Positions 17,513 through 26,836 of a stretch of 64,000 nt of DNA are shown one piece after another (the first letter of the stretch is position 1; each line of letters starts with the position of its first letter). The DNA is taken from assembly GCF_002056295.1 (NCBI RefSeq), contig NZ_CP020100.1:2503501-2567500 (forward strand), written 5' to 3'. The notes beneath the pieces were generated by a model. It ran no database searches. It saw only the letters and a program-made list of their open reading frames with translations, and was not told the DNA's origin. Source of the DNA: Halopseudomonas phragmitis. GTDB lineage: Bacteria > Pseudomonadota > Gammaproteobacteria > Pseudomonadales > Pseudomonadaceae. The translations under genes were made by a program, and so were the position numbers.

Positions 17513-18514
17513 TCAGCTTCGGCCGAGCACACGGAACAAACGGCGAAGGACAGTTGGGCGCGGGGCGCTGAAGGCTGTCAGTAGCGTCTGGCAGTCGATG
17601 CGCTGCTGTTGCTCGAAAGCCAATGCACTGCGCAGGGCGGGCCAGCAATGGCTGGGCAGGTTGGGCGGGCGTTCCAGGGTTTTGTCCTGTTCCATGGCCT
17701 TGGCCTGGCGTGCGGTCAGCCGACTGAATGGGTGGTGGCCGCTGCACAGTTCGTAAAGAATGCAGGCCACAGCATAGACATCAGCGGGGCTACCGAGCGC
17801 TTCTCCGTTGAGCAACTCCAGCGCTGCATAACGTGGGGTCCAGGCGGCGATGCGGGCCCGGCTCAGGCGTGGCAGGCCGGGCAACAGCCCTTGACGGGCC
17901 TGGCCCAGGCCGTAATCGAACAGCCGTACGCCGTCGTCGGTGAGCATCACGTTACTGGGCTTGAGATCACCATGCAGTACGCCGCGCTGGTGCGAGTAGC
18001 TCAGGGCCTGGAGCAAGGGGATGGCGATACCGCGCAACTGCTCCCAGTCCATGCCGGCCGGGTGGGCTTCGATCAATTGGTCCAGGGTTGGCCCCTTGAG
18101 CAGTTCCATGGTAATAAACGCGCGTTGACAGTCACTGTCGACATCAAAGCCGTAGACCTGAATGACGTTGGCATGATGCAGTCGGCTGGTCAGGGCGAAC
18201 TCGCTGTAGAGCAGGGCGTTGGCATCAGGATATTCGGCGAAGCTGTCGGTCAGGGTCTTGAGGGCGACAAAAGGTTCGGGGTCGCCGAACTGTTCGCGCA
18301 ACAGATCACGGGCACGGTAGACCGCGCCCATGCCACCGACACCGAGCAGGCGCTCGATGTGATAGCGACCGTTGAGAATATCCGGTAACGGGCCGATGCT
18401 GATGGGCTCCGGTGCGGGAGCTTCTTCGCTCTGTCCGAAGGCGAAATGAGTCAGGTCGGACAGGTTGTCCTCGTCCTTGAGTGGGGCAGTCACGGGGACC
18501 TCCATTGAGTTCAT
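17513..18514 (-). CDS. stk1: T6SS-associated Ser/Thr protein kinase (Stk1/PpkA type)
   Basis: 333 residues. The Hanks-type kinase domain spans 50-320: glycine loop LGVGGMGAVY (57-66), ATP lysine K86 (VALKTL), catalytic loop HGDLKPSN (181-188) and a DYG in place of DFG (200-202). No transmembrane segment or periplasmic sensor is present, unlike PpkA of the H1 system. It is the last gene of the T6SS operon and overlaps the phosphatase gene by 4 bp (ATGA). By analogy it phosphorylates the FHA protein TagH to tune secretion post-translationally. Confidence 0.9.
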   Translation of the reverse strand: MNSMEVPVTAPLKDEDNLSDLTHFAFGQSEEAPAPEPISIGPLPDILNGRYHIERLLGVGGMGAVYRARDLLREQFGDPEPFVALKTLTDSFAEYPDANALLYSEFALTSRLHHANVIQVYGFDVDSDCQRAFITMELLKGPTLDQLIEAHPAGMDWEQLRGIAIPLLQALSYSHQRGVLHGDLKPSNVMLTDDGVRLFDYGLGQARQGLLPGLPRLSRARIAAWTPRYAALELLNGEALGSPADVYAVACILYELCSGHHPFSRLTARQAKAMEQDKTLERPPNLPSHCWPALRSALAFEQQQRIDCQTLLTAFSAPRPTVLRRLFRVLGRS

Positions 18515-19239
18515 CGGCGAATGACTACTGCGCTGATGTTGTCACGGGCGGGGCCGTCGAGTGCCAGTTCGAACATCCGTTCGAGTGCCAGCGAAGTCGA
18601 AGGCAGGCTCAGGGCATTGCCCAGCATGGTGCTGGACATGCTTTGGTACAGCCCGTCGCTGCACAGCAGCAGAGTGTCCCCGGGGTAGACGGTGAACTCC
18701 ACTACTTCCAGAACCAGCGTTTCGCTGGCACCTACGGCCCGGGTCAGGGCGTGTGCGCCAGGTTGGCTGGCGGCCTGTTCGGCGCTCATCTGCTGTTCCT
18801 GCATCAGTTGCTGGAGCAGTGAGTGATCGCGCGACATCTGATACAGATTGCCGCTACGCCACAGGTAGCAGCGGCTGTCACCGGCCCAGACACAGACGGC
18901 GCGGTCGCCTTCGACCAGCAGGGCAACCACCGTGCTGCCGATTACCGGGTCGGGTTTGTCCGCGGTCAGGGTGAGCTCCTTGCCTAGCCGACGGTTGAGG
19001 TCATGCAGGGCCTGGCGCAGCTCCTTGACCCGCCGGTCAAGGTCACTGCCGCCCGGCAGTTCGGCCAGTCGTTCGACGATCATGCGGCTGGCCAGGGCGC
19101 CGTTCTGGTGCCCACCCATACCATCGGCGACGACCCACAGGCCACGTTCTGGCAGCGCCAGGAAAGCGTCTTCATTGCGCGCCCGTACCTTGCCTGTGTC
19201 GGTACGGGCGGAACTGCGCCAGGGAGTCAACAAATCCAT
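18511..19239 (-). CDS. stp1: T6SS-associated PP2C phosphatase (Stp1/PppA type)
   Basis: 242 residues. The PP2C fold carries RARNEDAFLALPERGLWVVADGMGGHQNGALAS (metal-binding ED and DGMGGH), WAGDSRCYLWR, LTRAVGA and LLLCSDGLYQ, so catalysis is expected. It opposes the kinase encoded immediately downstream and sits between tssM and the kinase gene; its start shares one base with the tssM stop. The kinase-phosphatase-FHA trio suggests threonine-phosphorylation control of this T6SS. Confidence 0.92.
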   Translation of the reverse strand: MDLLTPWRSSARTDTGKVRARNEDAFLALPERGLWVVADGMGGHQNGALASRMIVERLAELPGGSDLDRRVKELRQALHDLNRRLGKELTLTADKPDPVIGSTVVALLVEGDRAVCVWAGDSRCYLWRSGNLYQMSRDHSLLQQLMQEQQMSAEQAASQPGAHALTRAVGASETLVLEVVEFTVYPGDTLLLCSDGLYQSMSSTMLGNALSLPSTSLALERMFELALDGPARDNISAVVIRR

Positions 19240-22200
19240 CAGATCCTCGCTGGCAGGTTGAATCTGCGCAGCAGACTCAGGTCGAACGGGTTCGGCGAGC
19301 GTTGGCTGTGCAGCAGGTAATTGGCCCGCATGCCACCGAGATTGGCCTTGAGGATAAGCACATCCCGATCAGTGTGATGGTCAACCTCCAATTGATCGAG
19401 CAGACGGAACAGCGACCAGGCGCCGCTGTTCTGATCCAGACTCATGCGCCGACCACCCAGATCTTCGACCGTCAGGCTGCTGCGGCTGTTGTCATCGGCG
19501 GGCCAGCGGAATGCGGTCTGGATGATCGGGCCATGGCGGTACTCGAGACTCTGGTTGCCTAGCCTGAAATTGGCCCGGCCCAGGTTGGAGTCAAGCATGA
19601 TGGGCTCCAGGCGGAACTGTACCAGTGGCTCATTGGGGTTCTCGGCAAAGAAGCTGCGACGAATAGTTTCGGCGCGGCCCATCTGGGCGAGAAACTCGCG
19701 TGATACCGGCAAACCTCGACCATCGACCTGGCGCAGGCGGTACTGGCCAGCGCTGCCGGTAACAAAGGGCTTGAGGTAACGATCGAAGAAGGTGTCAACC
19801 GTACCTTGTGGTTTGAAGAACTCACGGAAATCCGCCAGCGCCACTTCGCTCTCGGTCTCGGTGCTGAACGGGTAGCGTTGACCGACCGAGCGGCGGTAGG
19901 CAGCCAGCAGTTCGCTACGATAGCGCTGATTGATGTGTTGATAGGCATCATTCAAAACCAGCAACCAGGTATCGGCGGCCAGGGCGTTGAACCACTTGTC
20001 GACCGGTTGCGGCAGACGGGCGGCGCTGGCGCGGACCTGATTGATGGCGTCCTGCTGGCCGGCGACCCGGGCGCGAGCCATGTCGAAAGCCGCCTGCTCG
20101 GGAGCGCTGGCGTGCGCCAGGCTGTTGAGCTGTCCCTGCATGGCGTCCAGCGCCTGCAGGGCGTTGACCAGCTCTGGGCCTGGGTTGCCGTCCTGATTCA
20201 ACAGTTGATGCAGGGCCTCGAAGCGGCGCTCCAATGCTCGTTGAGCCGCACTCGGGCTGCGAGTACTGGTGTCGTTGCTGTCGCTCAGGCTCAATTGGGT
20301 GTTCAGACGCACCTCTTCAAGCGCCTTGATGATCGGTGAGTTGGCTGAGGTCAGGCTGCTGAGCTGCTGCGCGCCCTCGCTGACACCAGCCATGGGGTCT
20401 ACCGCCAGCAGGGCCAGTGCCTCGGTCCAGTAGTTGGCGTAATCGGCAAAGTACAGCTGCTCCATTTCTGCCATCAGGCGACGCAGGTCCTGGGCGCTGA
20501 GCGTATCGCTGTCACCCAGTACCCAGTTGTCGCGCAGCATGTTCTGCACCAGATCACCGCCCTGGGCAATGAACATCTGCTGATAGCCGTTGCGGGTGTA
20601 GAAGCCGGGAATGATGTTCTGAGCACTGGTCAGCAGGGCACCACGTGGTCCGAGTTGATTGATCATGCGGTACTCCGGCAGCCGTGCAGCCTGCTCACGA
20701 AGCATGCGATACAACACGCTGGCCAAAGATTCGCTGCGTAAGTACTGACGGGCTTCGGCAACCAGTTCCCGGTCAGTCTGGTAGGGCAGGAACGGGCCTT
20801 CGAGCAGCCGGGCGAAATGGGTGTTCAGCCCGGTCTGGACACGGGTGTTGCCGGTGTAGCGCTGAGACCAGTCGGCGGCCATCCATTCTTTCAGATACTC
20901 CGGGTCACGTCGCTCGGCATAGTGCAGCATCAGATAGGCGCGCAGGCTGCCGAACAGCTTTTCGCGATCATGGAGGCTGGACAGCATTTGTGCTTCCAGG
21001 CGCTGGCCAACCCGCTGCAGCAGCAGGTTTTCCAGGGCCTGACGATAATCGTCGTACAGCGCCGGGTTGACCTCGTCGCCCTGGAACAGTCCGTAACGCT
21101 CACGCCAGCGGGTATCGCTACGCGGGGCGAAGACCTGAGTAGCCTGATAGCGGGTATCAAGAGTCGCCAGTAACTGGTCGATATTGTCGCCTGCCGGTAC
21201 TTGCCGTTGCTGGCGGTCCAGTTTCTGGGACAGGTCGCGCAGTTGTTCGAGTTTGCCATGGTTGTTGGAGAAGCTGCTGGCCCAACCCAGGCCAAACAGG
21301 ACCAGGCAGGCGGCGGCACTGGCGTAGAGGATGCGCTGGCGCCAGTCGATGCGCTTGATTTCGCGCTGATCAAGACCGGCCAGGGCTGATTCGGGAAAGA
21401 TCACCCGGCTCAACAGATGCTTGATGAAGCGCGGCCGGCCGCTGCGCACGGTTGGCAGTTCGCGGCCTGATGGACCGAGGTTGCGGCCAATGCTGGCGGT
21501 CATGGGATCGATGTCGCCCTGCAGTTGCGGCGCACTGGTCAGGTAGAACCCGCGCAACTGACTGGCCCGCTGGTAGCGGTTGCCGGAGAAGGCCAGTTCG
21601 ATGAACAGGTTGAGTGACTCGCCAATCCGGCTGAGCTGGTGCGGAAAGTCAAGGATGCGGCCGCGACGCTGGGTGTCACGCTCCTGATGCATGCGCATGA
21701 TTACCTGGCTGTTGAGCCTGCGCAGCAGTTCCTCGAACTCCTGGCGTACCACCTGAATGTCGGTGCCGTTTTGCTCCTGGCGGAAGGTAGCGCCCAGTAC
21801 CTGGTCGCTTTCATCGCTGGACAGTTGGTCGAAGTACTCATCAAAACCAGGCAGGCGGTCGGCCTTGCTCAGCACCAGGTAGACCGGCACATCGACGCCG
21901 AGTTTCTGGTTGACATCGAGCAGCCGCTGGCGGGTCTGGCGGGCCAGATTCTCCAGCTCCAGTTCGTTGTCACTGAGCAGTTGTTCTACCGGCAGGTTCA
22001 CCACTACACCATTGAGTGGGCGAGGGCGGCGATTGCGCAGCAGCCCGATCAGGGTCTGCCAGCCGATATTGTCAACCTGCGGGTCGGGCTGGTTCAGGTA
22101 ACGGCCGGTGGTATCGATCAGTACCGCATGCTCGGCAAAGTACCAGTCGGCGTAGCGGGTGCCGGTGATCTCCCGGTTGGGGCGTTGCTCACCCTTGTTG

Positions 22201-22676
22201 AGTGGAAACTCCAGGCCGGAGAAGTCCAGCAGACTGGTCTTTCCGCTGGCCTGGGGGCCGATCAGCAGGTACCACGGCAACTCCTTGCGCCAGCGCTCGC
22301 TGCGGCCTTTGTACAGACTGGAGCGGCTGAGAGTACGCATGGCCTGCTTGAAGCGGCTGTGCAGTTCGAGCTGCTCTTCGACGATCAGGCTTTCACGGCG
22401 AATGCGCTCCTGGGCATCGGCATCATCCTCTTCGGCCTGTTTGCGCTTGTTGGCCTTCCAACTGATGAACACCAGGCTCAGGCCCCAGATCAGAAACAGC
22501 GTGCTGATGGTCAGCAGTCGACTGACCGCCGAGCCCCAGGGCTCGCGACCATTGATCGCCAGCGCTGGGCCGGCAAACCAGACCAGGCTGGCCAGGGCCA
22601 GGACCAGTACCAGGCTCCATACCCAGTCACGCCTGAACAGGCCCATGCCTTTGAGAAGAAGGGTTTTGACGTTCAT
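19239..22676 (-). CDS. tssM: T6SS inner-membrane protein TssM (IcmF)
   Basis: 1145 residues. Two N-terminal transmembrane helices (about 18-40 and 53-72) enclose a short periplasmic loop; a third lies near 440-460 (LYASAAACLVLFGLGWASSF). Between them is a cytoplasmic NTPase-like domain with Walker A GPQASGKTS (140-148). The C-terminal about 680 residues are periplasmic and contain the IcmF-related and DUF1215-like regions that dock onto TssJ. It forms the envelope-spanning complex with TssL and TssJ. It overlaps tssL by 4 bp. Confidence 0.95.
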   Translation of the reverse strand: MNVKTLLLKGMGLFRRDWVWSLVLVLALASLVWFAGPALAINGREPWGSAVSRLLTISTLFLIWGLSLVFISWKANKRKQAEEDDADAQERIRRESLIVEEQLELHSRFKQAMRTLSRSSLYKGRSERWRKELPWYLLIGPQASGKTSLLDFSGLEFPLNKGEQRPNREITGTRYADWYFAEHAVLIDTTGRYLNQPDPQVDNIGWQTLIGLLRNRRPRPLNGVVVNLPVEQLLSDNELELENLARQTRQRLLDVNQKLGVDVPVYLVLSKADRLPGFDEYFDQLSSDESDQVLGATFRQEQNGTDIQVVRQEFEELLRRLNSQVIMRMHQERDTQRRGRILDFPHQLSRIGESLNLFIELAFSGNRYQRASQLRGFYLTSAPQLQGDIDPMTASIGRNLGPSGRELPTVRSGRPRFIKHLLSRVIFPESALAGLDQREIKRIDWRQRILYASAAACLVLFGLGWASSFSNNHGKLEQLRDLSQKLDRQQRQVPAGDNIDQLLATLDTRYQATQVFAPRSDTRWRERYGLFQGDEVNPALYDDYRQALENLLLQRVGQRLEAQMLSSLHDREKLFGSLRAYLMLHYAERRDPEYLKEWMAADWSQRYTGNTRVQTGLNTHFARLLEGPFLPYQTDRELVAEARQYLRSESLASVLYRMLREQAARLPEYRMINQLGPRGALLTSAQNIIPGFYTRNGYQQMFIAQGGDLVQNMLRDNWVLGDSDTLSAQDLRRLMAEMEQLYFADYANYWTEALALLAVDPMAGVSEGAQQLSSLTSANSPIIKALEEVRLNTQLSLSDSNDTSTRSPSAAQRALERRFEALHQLLNQDGNPGPELVNALQALDAMQGQLNSLAHASAPEQAAFDMARARVAGQQDAINQVRASAARLPQPVDKWFNALAADTWLLVLNDAYQHINQRYRSELLAAYRRSVGQRYPFSTETESEVALADFREFFKPQGTVDTFFDRYLKPFVTGSAGQYRLRQVDGRGLPVSREFLAQMGRAETIRRSFFAENPNEPLVQFRLEPIMLDSNLGRANFRLGNQSLEYRHGPIIQTAFRWPADDNSRSSLTVEDLGGRRMSLDQNSGAWSLFRLLDQLEVDHHTDRDVLILKANLGGMRANYLLHSQRSPNPFDLSLLRRFNLPARI

Positions 22677-23557
22677 TGCAAATCATCCCTGAAGGTACTG
22701 TCAGTGGGGCTGGTGTGCAGGCTCTCATAGCTCTGCATGATGCTTTGGCGCTGCTCGCTGAGCACCCAGCTGAAGCCGCCATACATGATGGCCAGACACA
22801 GCAGGGTGAACAGGGTAATGGCCCACCAGGGCACGACCCGGACAAAGTGGCCGCGGGCATCCTTGAGGCCTTGCCAGTGTGGCGAGATATCGCGGGGGAT
22901 GTCGCCCCGTAACTGGCGAATCTGCCGATACAGGCTGTCGCGGATCACCTCCAGTTCCAGGGTTCCGCGTGGCATGACGCGGTACTTGCCCTCGAAACCA
23001 AGCGACAGGCACAGGTACATCAGTTCCAGTAGGTGCAGGTGCTTGACCGGATTGCGCGACAGACGCTCCAGCAGTTGGAAAAATTTCTCGCCTCCGAAGG
23101 TTTCATTGTGAAAGCTGCTGAGCAGGCTCATTTGCGACCAGGCGCTTTCGTTGCCCCAGGGAGTGGTCACCACAGCTTCGTCAATCGCAGTACAGAGCAC
23201 GTAGCGGGCGGCCATGACTTCACTGCTGTCGCCGCCGTCCTGCAGGGCCCGGTGCTCGAACAGCTTGATTTCAGCGACCAGTCGGTCCTTGAGGGCGTGC
23301 AGGTCTTCGGCCTGGTAGCTGTTCTTCAGTCGTACCACTTCCGATAGCAGTGCCGCAGCGACAGCAATCAGCGGGTTGAGGCTCAGATTGACGCCTTCAC
23401 TGGCGCGCCGGCGGGTGGCGTAAATCATCCGCTGGTCGATCTTTTCCAGCTTCGGCGGTGCGGAGAAGTCGGTCAGAGGCGTCTTCGCCGGCAGGTCGCC
23501 GTTGCGGTTGAGGATGACCGTCTGGTCGTCCTGGCTGTAATCCATTTCCTTGATCAT
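22673..23557 (-). CDS. tssL: T6SS inner-membrane protein TssL (DotU)
   Basis: 294 residues. The cytoplasmic DotU domain includes MAARYVLCTAIDEAVVTTPWG and LSRNPVKHLHLLELMYLCLSLGFEGKYRV, the family signature. A single C-terminal transmembrane helix (VPWWAITLFTLLCLAIMYGGF) precedes a short periplasmic tail. There is no OmpA-like peptidoglycan-binding extension, so this is the short form, as in the H2 system. The start is 5 bp beyond the tssK stop. Confidence 0.95.
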   Translation of the reverse strand: MIKEMDYSQDDQTVILNRNGDLPAKTPLTDFSAPPKLEKIDQRMIYATRRRASEGVNLSLNPLIAVAAALLSEVVRLKNSYQAEDLHALKDRLVAEIKLFEHRALQDGGDSSEVMAARYVLCTAIDEAVVTTPWGNESAWSQMSLLSSFHNETFGGEKFFQLLERLSRNPVKHLHLLELMYLCLSLGFEGKYRVMPRGTLELEVIRDSLYRQIRQLRGDIPRDISPHWQGLKDARGHFVRVVPWWAITLFTLLCLAIMYGGFSWVLSEQRQSIMQSYESLHTSPTDSTFRDDLQ

Positions 23558-23561
23558 GATC

Positions 23562-24893
23562 TCAGTTCCTGATGGCCCAGAATTTCAGCTCCAGTTCGGG
23601 GAAGTCGCCGGAAACGTGGAAGGCGAAGCCGCCCGAGCGCTCCAGTTGCGCCAGTTCCTCGGAGTTGAGTTCCAGCGCGAAATAGGTTTTGCCCGAATGG
23701 AAAGGGATCTGCCGTGGCGCCACCGGCAGCGGTTTGACCCGGATGCCGGGCAGGTGCAGGTTGACCAGTTGGCGGATACGCTCGACCGGGCCAATCTTCA
23801 GGTGCGCCGGCAAGCGCTGGCGCAGTTCCTCGGAGTCGCACTGGGCGCTGGCGGCCAGGACGAACGAGGAGGTGCCCAGCAGCTTGTGATCCTTGAGCGG
23901 CGAGACCTGGATGCCGTACTGGCGTTGCTGCAGGTCCAGCTCCACGGCATGCTGTTCGAGCACCATCGACAGCACCTGGCGGATTGCGTCCATCAGCTTG
24001 CGGAAGCTGTTGCCCTGGTCGCTGTGCAGGTAGCGGCTGTCGAGCTTGGGGCGCTTGCTCTCGCTGGAGAAGGTCGACAGTTCACCGAGCAGGCCGAGCA
24101 GCTCGCGGTACAGCAGCTCCGGATGCAGTTGTTCGGCGGCCAGATGATGGCGCAGGATCGGTTCGTGGCGATTGATTAGTTGCAGCATCATGAAGTCGCC
24201 AACCTCAGCTCCGCTGACCTTGCCACTGGCGCGGATACGCTCGGCGAGGATGTCGCCCCGGTGGGTGAGCATGCTGATGACTTCCTTCAGGCACGACAAC
24301 AGAAAACTGTTGGCATGCAGGTGCAGGAACGTTGGTACGAAGTCGGCGTCCAGACTGACCACGCCATCGGGGGTGGTATCGAGGATGTGACACAGCTTGA
24401 TCTTGACGAAAGCCGGGTCGTCCACCTCGTTGCCCATCAGCAGGCGGAAGTCCTGCAGGGCGCAACTGATCTGGCTGACGGTGTTGTCGCCGGCGTTGGA
24501 GTCGGTGACTGACTCTTCGCTGGCCAGGTAGCGGGCCAGCACATCCTTCTGCTCCGCACGCCGGGCCTCGACATGATTGCCGGTAACCAGGGGCAAGGCC
24601 AGGTACACCGCGCTGTTGCTGGTGTTCGCAGGCACATCAAGGGCTAGCGGCTCGCGCTCGGCGCCCAGTTCGAACAGGCTGCCATCAGGCAGAATGCCGC
24701 TGGCCTGGCTGACTACCAGCTTGCCCATGGCCAGGAACTGGCGATCAATCTCCAGCCCGAAAAACCCCCAGGCCGCTGTATGCAACTGCTGAGTGCGGGT
24801 CTTGAACTGGTGGTCGTAATACCGGTCGTTTTGCTGGAAATGCTGCGGGCGCAGCAGCATGCCTTCGTGCCAGACTACTTTCTGTGTTGTCAT
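23562..24893 (-). CDS. tssK: T6SS baseplate protein TssK
   Basis: 443 residues. The N-terminus VVWHEGMLLRPQHFQQNDRYYD is the strongly conserved TssK signature. The C-terminal domain contains PGIRVKPLPVAPRQIPFHSGKTYFALEL. TssK is a trimeric cytoplasmic adaptor joining the baseplate to the TssL/TssM membrane complex. It lies 3 bp after tssJ. Confidence 0.96.
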   Translation of the reverse strand: MTTQKVVWHEGMLLRPQHFQQNDRYYDHQFKTRTQQLHTAAWGFFGLEIDRQFLAMGKLVVSQASGILPDGSLFELGAEREPLALDVPANTSNSAVYLALPLVTGNHVEARRAEQKDVLARYLASEESVTDSNAGDNTVSQISCALQDFRLLMGNEVDDPAFVKIKLCHILDTTPDGVVSLDADFVPTFLHLHANSFLLSCLKEVISMLTHRGDILAERIRASGKVSGAEVGDFMMLQLINRHEPILRHHLAAEQLHPELLYRELLGLLGELSTFSSESKRPKLDSRYLHSDQGNSFRKLMDAIRQVLSMVLEQHAVELDLQQRQYGIQVSPLKDHKLLGTSSFVLAASAQCDSEELRQRLPAHLKIGPVERIRQLVNLHLPGIRVKPLPVAPRQIPFHSGKTYFALELNSEELAQLERSGGFAFHVSGDFPELELKFWAIRN

Positions 24894-24896
24894 GGC

Positions 24897-25385
24897 TCAG
24901 TTCCCGTTACCGCGACCGCCAGCCTGGGGGCGGATGCTCAGTTCATCGAGATACAGCGTGACCTGATTGCGGTTGCCCTGGCGCAGAGGAATCACGGTGC
25001 GCCAGTCGGCTTCCGGCAGATTGCGGTAGGCTGCCAGAACGCCAATGTAGCGCCCCTGGTCCGTTGTGGTCAGTTTCAGGGTTTGCTGCTCGCCGGGACG
25101 CAGTTCCAGCTCTTCATGAGCCACCAGATCCAGCGCCATCACTTCCTGCGGTTGCTGGTAGAGGGCGAAGAACTCGGCGTGCTCGAACGCCACCGGGTTC
25201 TTCAACTCGTACAGACGGATCACGATCGGCGATGGGCGACCATGCAGATCGGGATTCAGTGTGCGGCTACCTTCCAGGGTCAGGTCGATCCGGGTGTTTG
25301 GGCCCGAGCCCAGCGAAGCACAACCGGTCAGAGCGAGCAGGGGCAGCAGTAGCGAAATTACGGCAATACGCAACATGGTGATCAT
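24897..25385 (-). CDS. tssJ: T6SS outer-membrane lipoprotein TssJ
   Basis: 162 residues. The signal sequence ends in LLALTGC, a good lipobox. The mature transthyretin-like fold begins SLGSGPNTRIDLTLEGSRTLNPDLHGRPSPIVIRLYELKN, typical of TssJ. It is anchored to the inner leaflet of the outer membrane and binds the periplasmic end of TssM. The C-terminus is Gly/Asn-rich. It overlaps tagH by 4 bp. Confidence 0.94.
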   Translation of the reverse strand: MITMLRIAVISLLLPLLALTGCASLGSGPNTRIDLTLEGSRTLNPDLHGRPSPIVIRLYELKNPVAFEHAEFFALYQQPQEVMALDLVAHEELELRPGEQQTLKLTTTDQGRYIGVLAAYRNLPEADWRTVIPLRQGNRNQVTLYLDELSIRPQAGGRGNGN

Positions 25386-26581
25386 CCTTGGATATCGGTA
25401 TTGAGGGTGGCGATTAGACGAATCTGTTCTTCGTAGGCAGTGGCAAAGTCACGAGCGAACAGACGCTTGCTCCAGTCGTCGTTGCTCTGCATCGCCAGGT
25501 ACAGCTTGGTGTAGGCACGCCAGCGGCCGCCGGCGGTATTGAGCAGGGATTTGCTCTCGCGCTCAAAACGCAAGGTCAGCTGTTCGGGTGACAGGTGCTC
25601 GAACATGGCCTTGACCGCGCTGCGGCTGGCGGCGCTGAGTGCTACCTGATGGGCCTGCAGATCCCGGAAGGCGCGACTTACGGCATGGGCGGCGGGCATC
25701 TTGCCTGGCTCTTGTTGGCGCAGCAGGGCGGTCAGGGCCTCGCTGCTGTCAGCCGTGTGCTTGATCGGGTTATTGCCAGAGGTTTGCACCGTGGTTTGTG
25801 CCAGGCGCATTTCCGCCTTCAGTTCGCTGCGGGTCTTGAGCGTCTGTTGCAGGTTGCCAATGCTTTGCTTGAGCAAGCCGGCAGCAGCTATTGCCAGGGC
25901 TTCTCGCTGGTCTTCGCTTAGGCCATCGAGGCTGACTCCCAGAGCCTGTTCATATTTGGCCCAGAAGGTCGACGGCAAGGCTTCACGCACTACTGGCGCG
26001 GGCTCTGCTGGGGGCGGTGGCGGGGGTACCAATTCCGGTACCGGCAGTGTTTCGGTATCGATCCTGGCATAGTCGTGTGGTTGCAACGGCACTGCTTCTG
26101 GCTGAGGCGCGAGCAGCGACAGTTCGTCCTCTGGCTGATAATGCCGTTGTTCCTGCTGATCCAGGGCATTGAGCGGATCCAGATCCAGAAACGCATCGTC
26201 GGGGATGATGCTGCCGGTTGGCTGGCTGTGGTGCAGGCCGGTTTCGAACTCTGCCGGATTCTGGATCAGGCGGGCGCGAATCTCAAAGTCACCTAAGCAA
26301 AAAACGTTGCCATGCTCGACCCGCACAGGCTGTCCCTTGGCCAGAGGCATGCCGCTGTCCTTGAGATGAATGCCATTGCTGCTGGTGTCGGTCAGGAAGA
26401 AGGCGCCATTGTCATAGCTGACCAGAGCATGTTTGCCGGAAATGACCCGGTTGCGGTCGGGAATAACCCAGTCACAGCTCTCCGAACGGCCGATGATGCC
26501 GCCGGCATGCTTGAAGGTCTTGGTGGCGGCCATGCCTGGAATTTGCTGCGGGGCGCTGACCATATCGAAAACCAGTTCCAT
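25382..26581 (-). CDS. tagH: T6SS FHA-domain protein TagH (Fha2)
   Basis: 399 residues. The N-terminal FHA domain (about 20-95) has GRSESCDWVIPDRNRVISGKHA and DTSSNGIHL, the phosphothreonine-binding loops. A Pro/Gln-rich linker (about 170-205, including a PPPPP-type run) leads to the C-terminal TagH domain (about 215-399). It is the likely target and reader of the Stk1 kinase and Stp1 phosphatase at the other end of this gene block. GGAG lies upstream of the ATG at 26581. Confidence 0.93.
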   Translation of the reverse strand: MELVFDMVSAPQQIPGMAATKTFKHAGGIIGRSESCDWVIPDRNRVISGKHALVSYDNGAFFLTDTSSNGIHLKDSGMPLAKGQPVRVEHGNVFCLGDFEIRARLIQNPAEFETGLHHSQPTGSIIPDDAFLDLDPLNALDQQEQRHYQPEDELSLLAPQPEAVPLQPHDYARIDTETLPVPELVPPPPPPAEPAPVVREALPSTFWAKYEQALGVSLDGLSEDQREALAIAAAGLLKQSIGNLQQTLKTRSELKAEMRLAQTTVQTSGNNPIKHTADSSEALTALLRQQEPGKMPAAHAVSRAFRDLQAHQVALSAASRSAVKAMFEHLSPEQLTLRFERESKSLLNTAGGRWRAYTKLYLAMQSNDDWSKRLFARDFATAYEEQIRLIATLNTDIQG

Positions 26582-26602
26582 GGAATATTGCTCCTGTGTG
26601 AA

Positions 26603-26725
26603 TCAGTTGCCGCGAGTGGCCTGCGGCTCGCCCAGCGGGCGGTAGTCCTTGTGGTTGCCTGTACAGCCGGTCCCAGCCAGCAGGGCCAGAGACAGCAGAA
26701 CGATGGACCAGATGGATTTTCTCAT
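26603..26725 (-). CDS. Tiny T6SS-linked lipoprotein (OrfX-like)
   Basis: A 40-residue gene easily missed by length cut-offs. ATG at 26725 follows an AAGGAAG ribosome site. The product has a basic start (MRKS), a hydrophobic core (WSIVLLSLALLAG) and a cysteine at residue 21, followed by a short polar tail (TGNHKDYRPLGEPQATRGN). The lipobox (GTGC) is imperfect, with Gly at -3. It ends 21 bp before tagH. Its place between the sfa and fha genes matches the small orfX of the P. aeruginosa H2 cluster. Function unknown. Confidence 0.7.
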   Translation of the reverse strand: MRKSIWSIVLLSLALLAGTGCTGNHKDYRPLGEPQATRGN

Positions 26726-26764
26726 GAGGTGACTTCCTTATTTACGTGCTTGCTGGGTAATGGT

Positions 26765-26836
26765 TCACAAATTGGTGTATTGGTCCTGATCAAGGCTGAA
26801 GCGCTCTGATGGGGGATCCTGATAGTGGGGTTTCAT
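26765..26836 (-). pseudogene. 23-codon relic frame at the end of the SUMF1 duplication
   Basis: The ATG at 26836 overlaps the stop of the second SUMF1 copy (ATGA), exactly as the second copy's own start overlaps the stop of the first. The frame MKPHYQDPPSERFSLDQDQY.. stops after 23 codons. The shared GCAGAACCATGAAACC at both junctions shows it marks the original 3' boundary of the gene, not a real product, though it could be translated by coupling. Confidence 0.4.
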
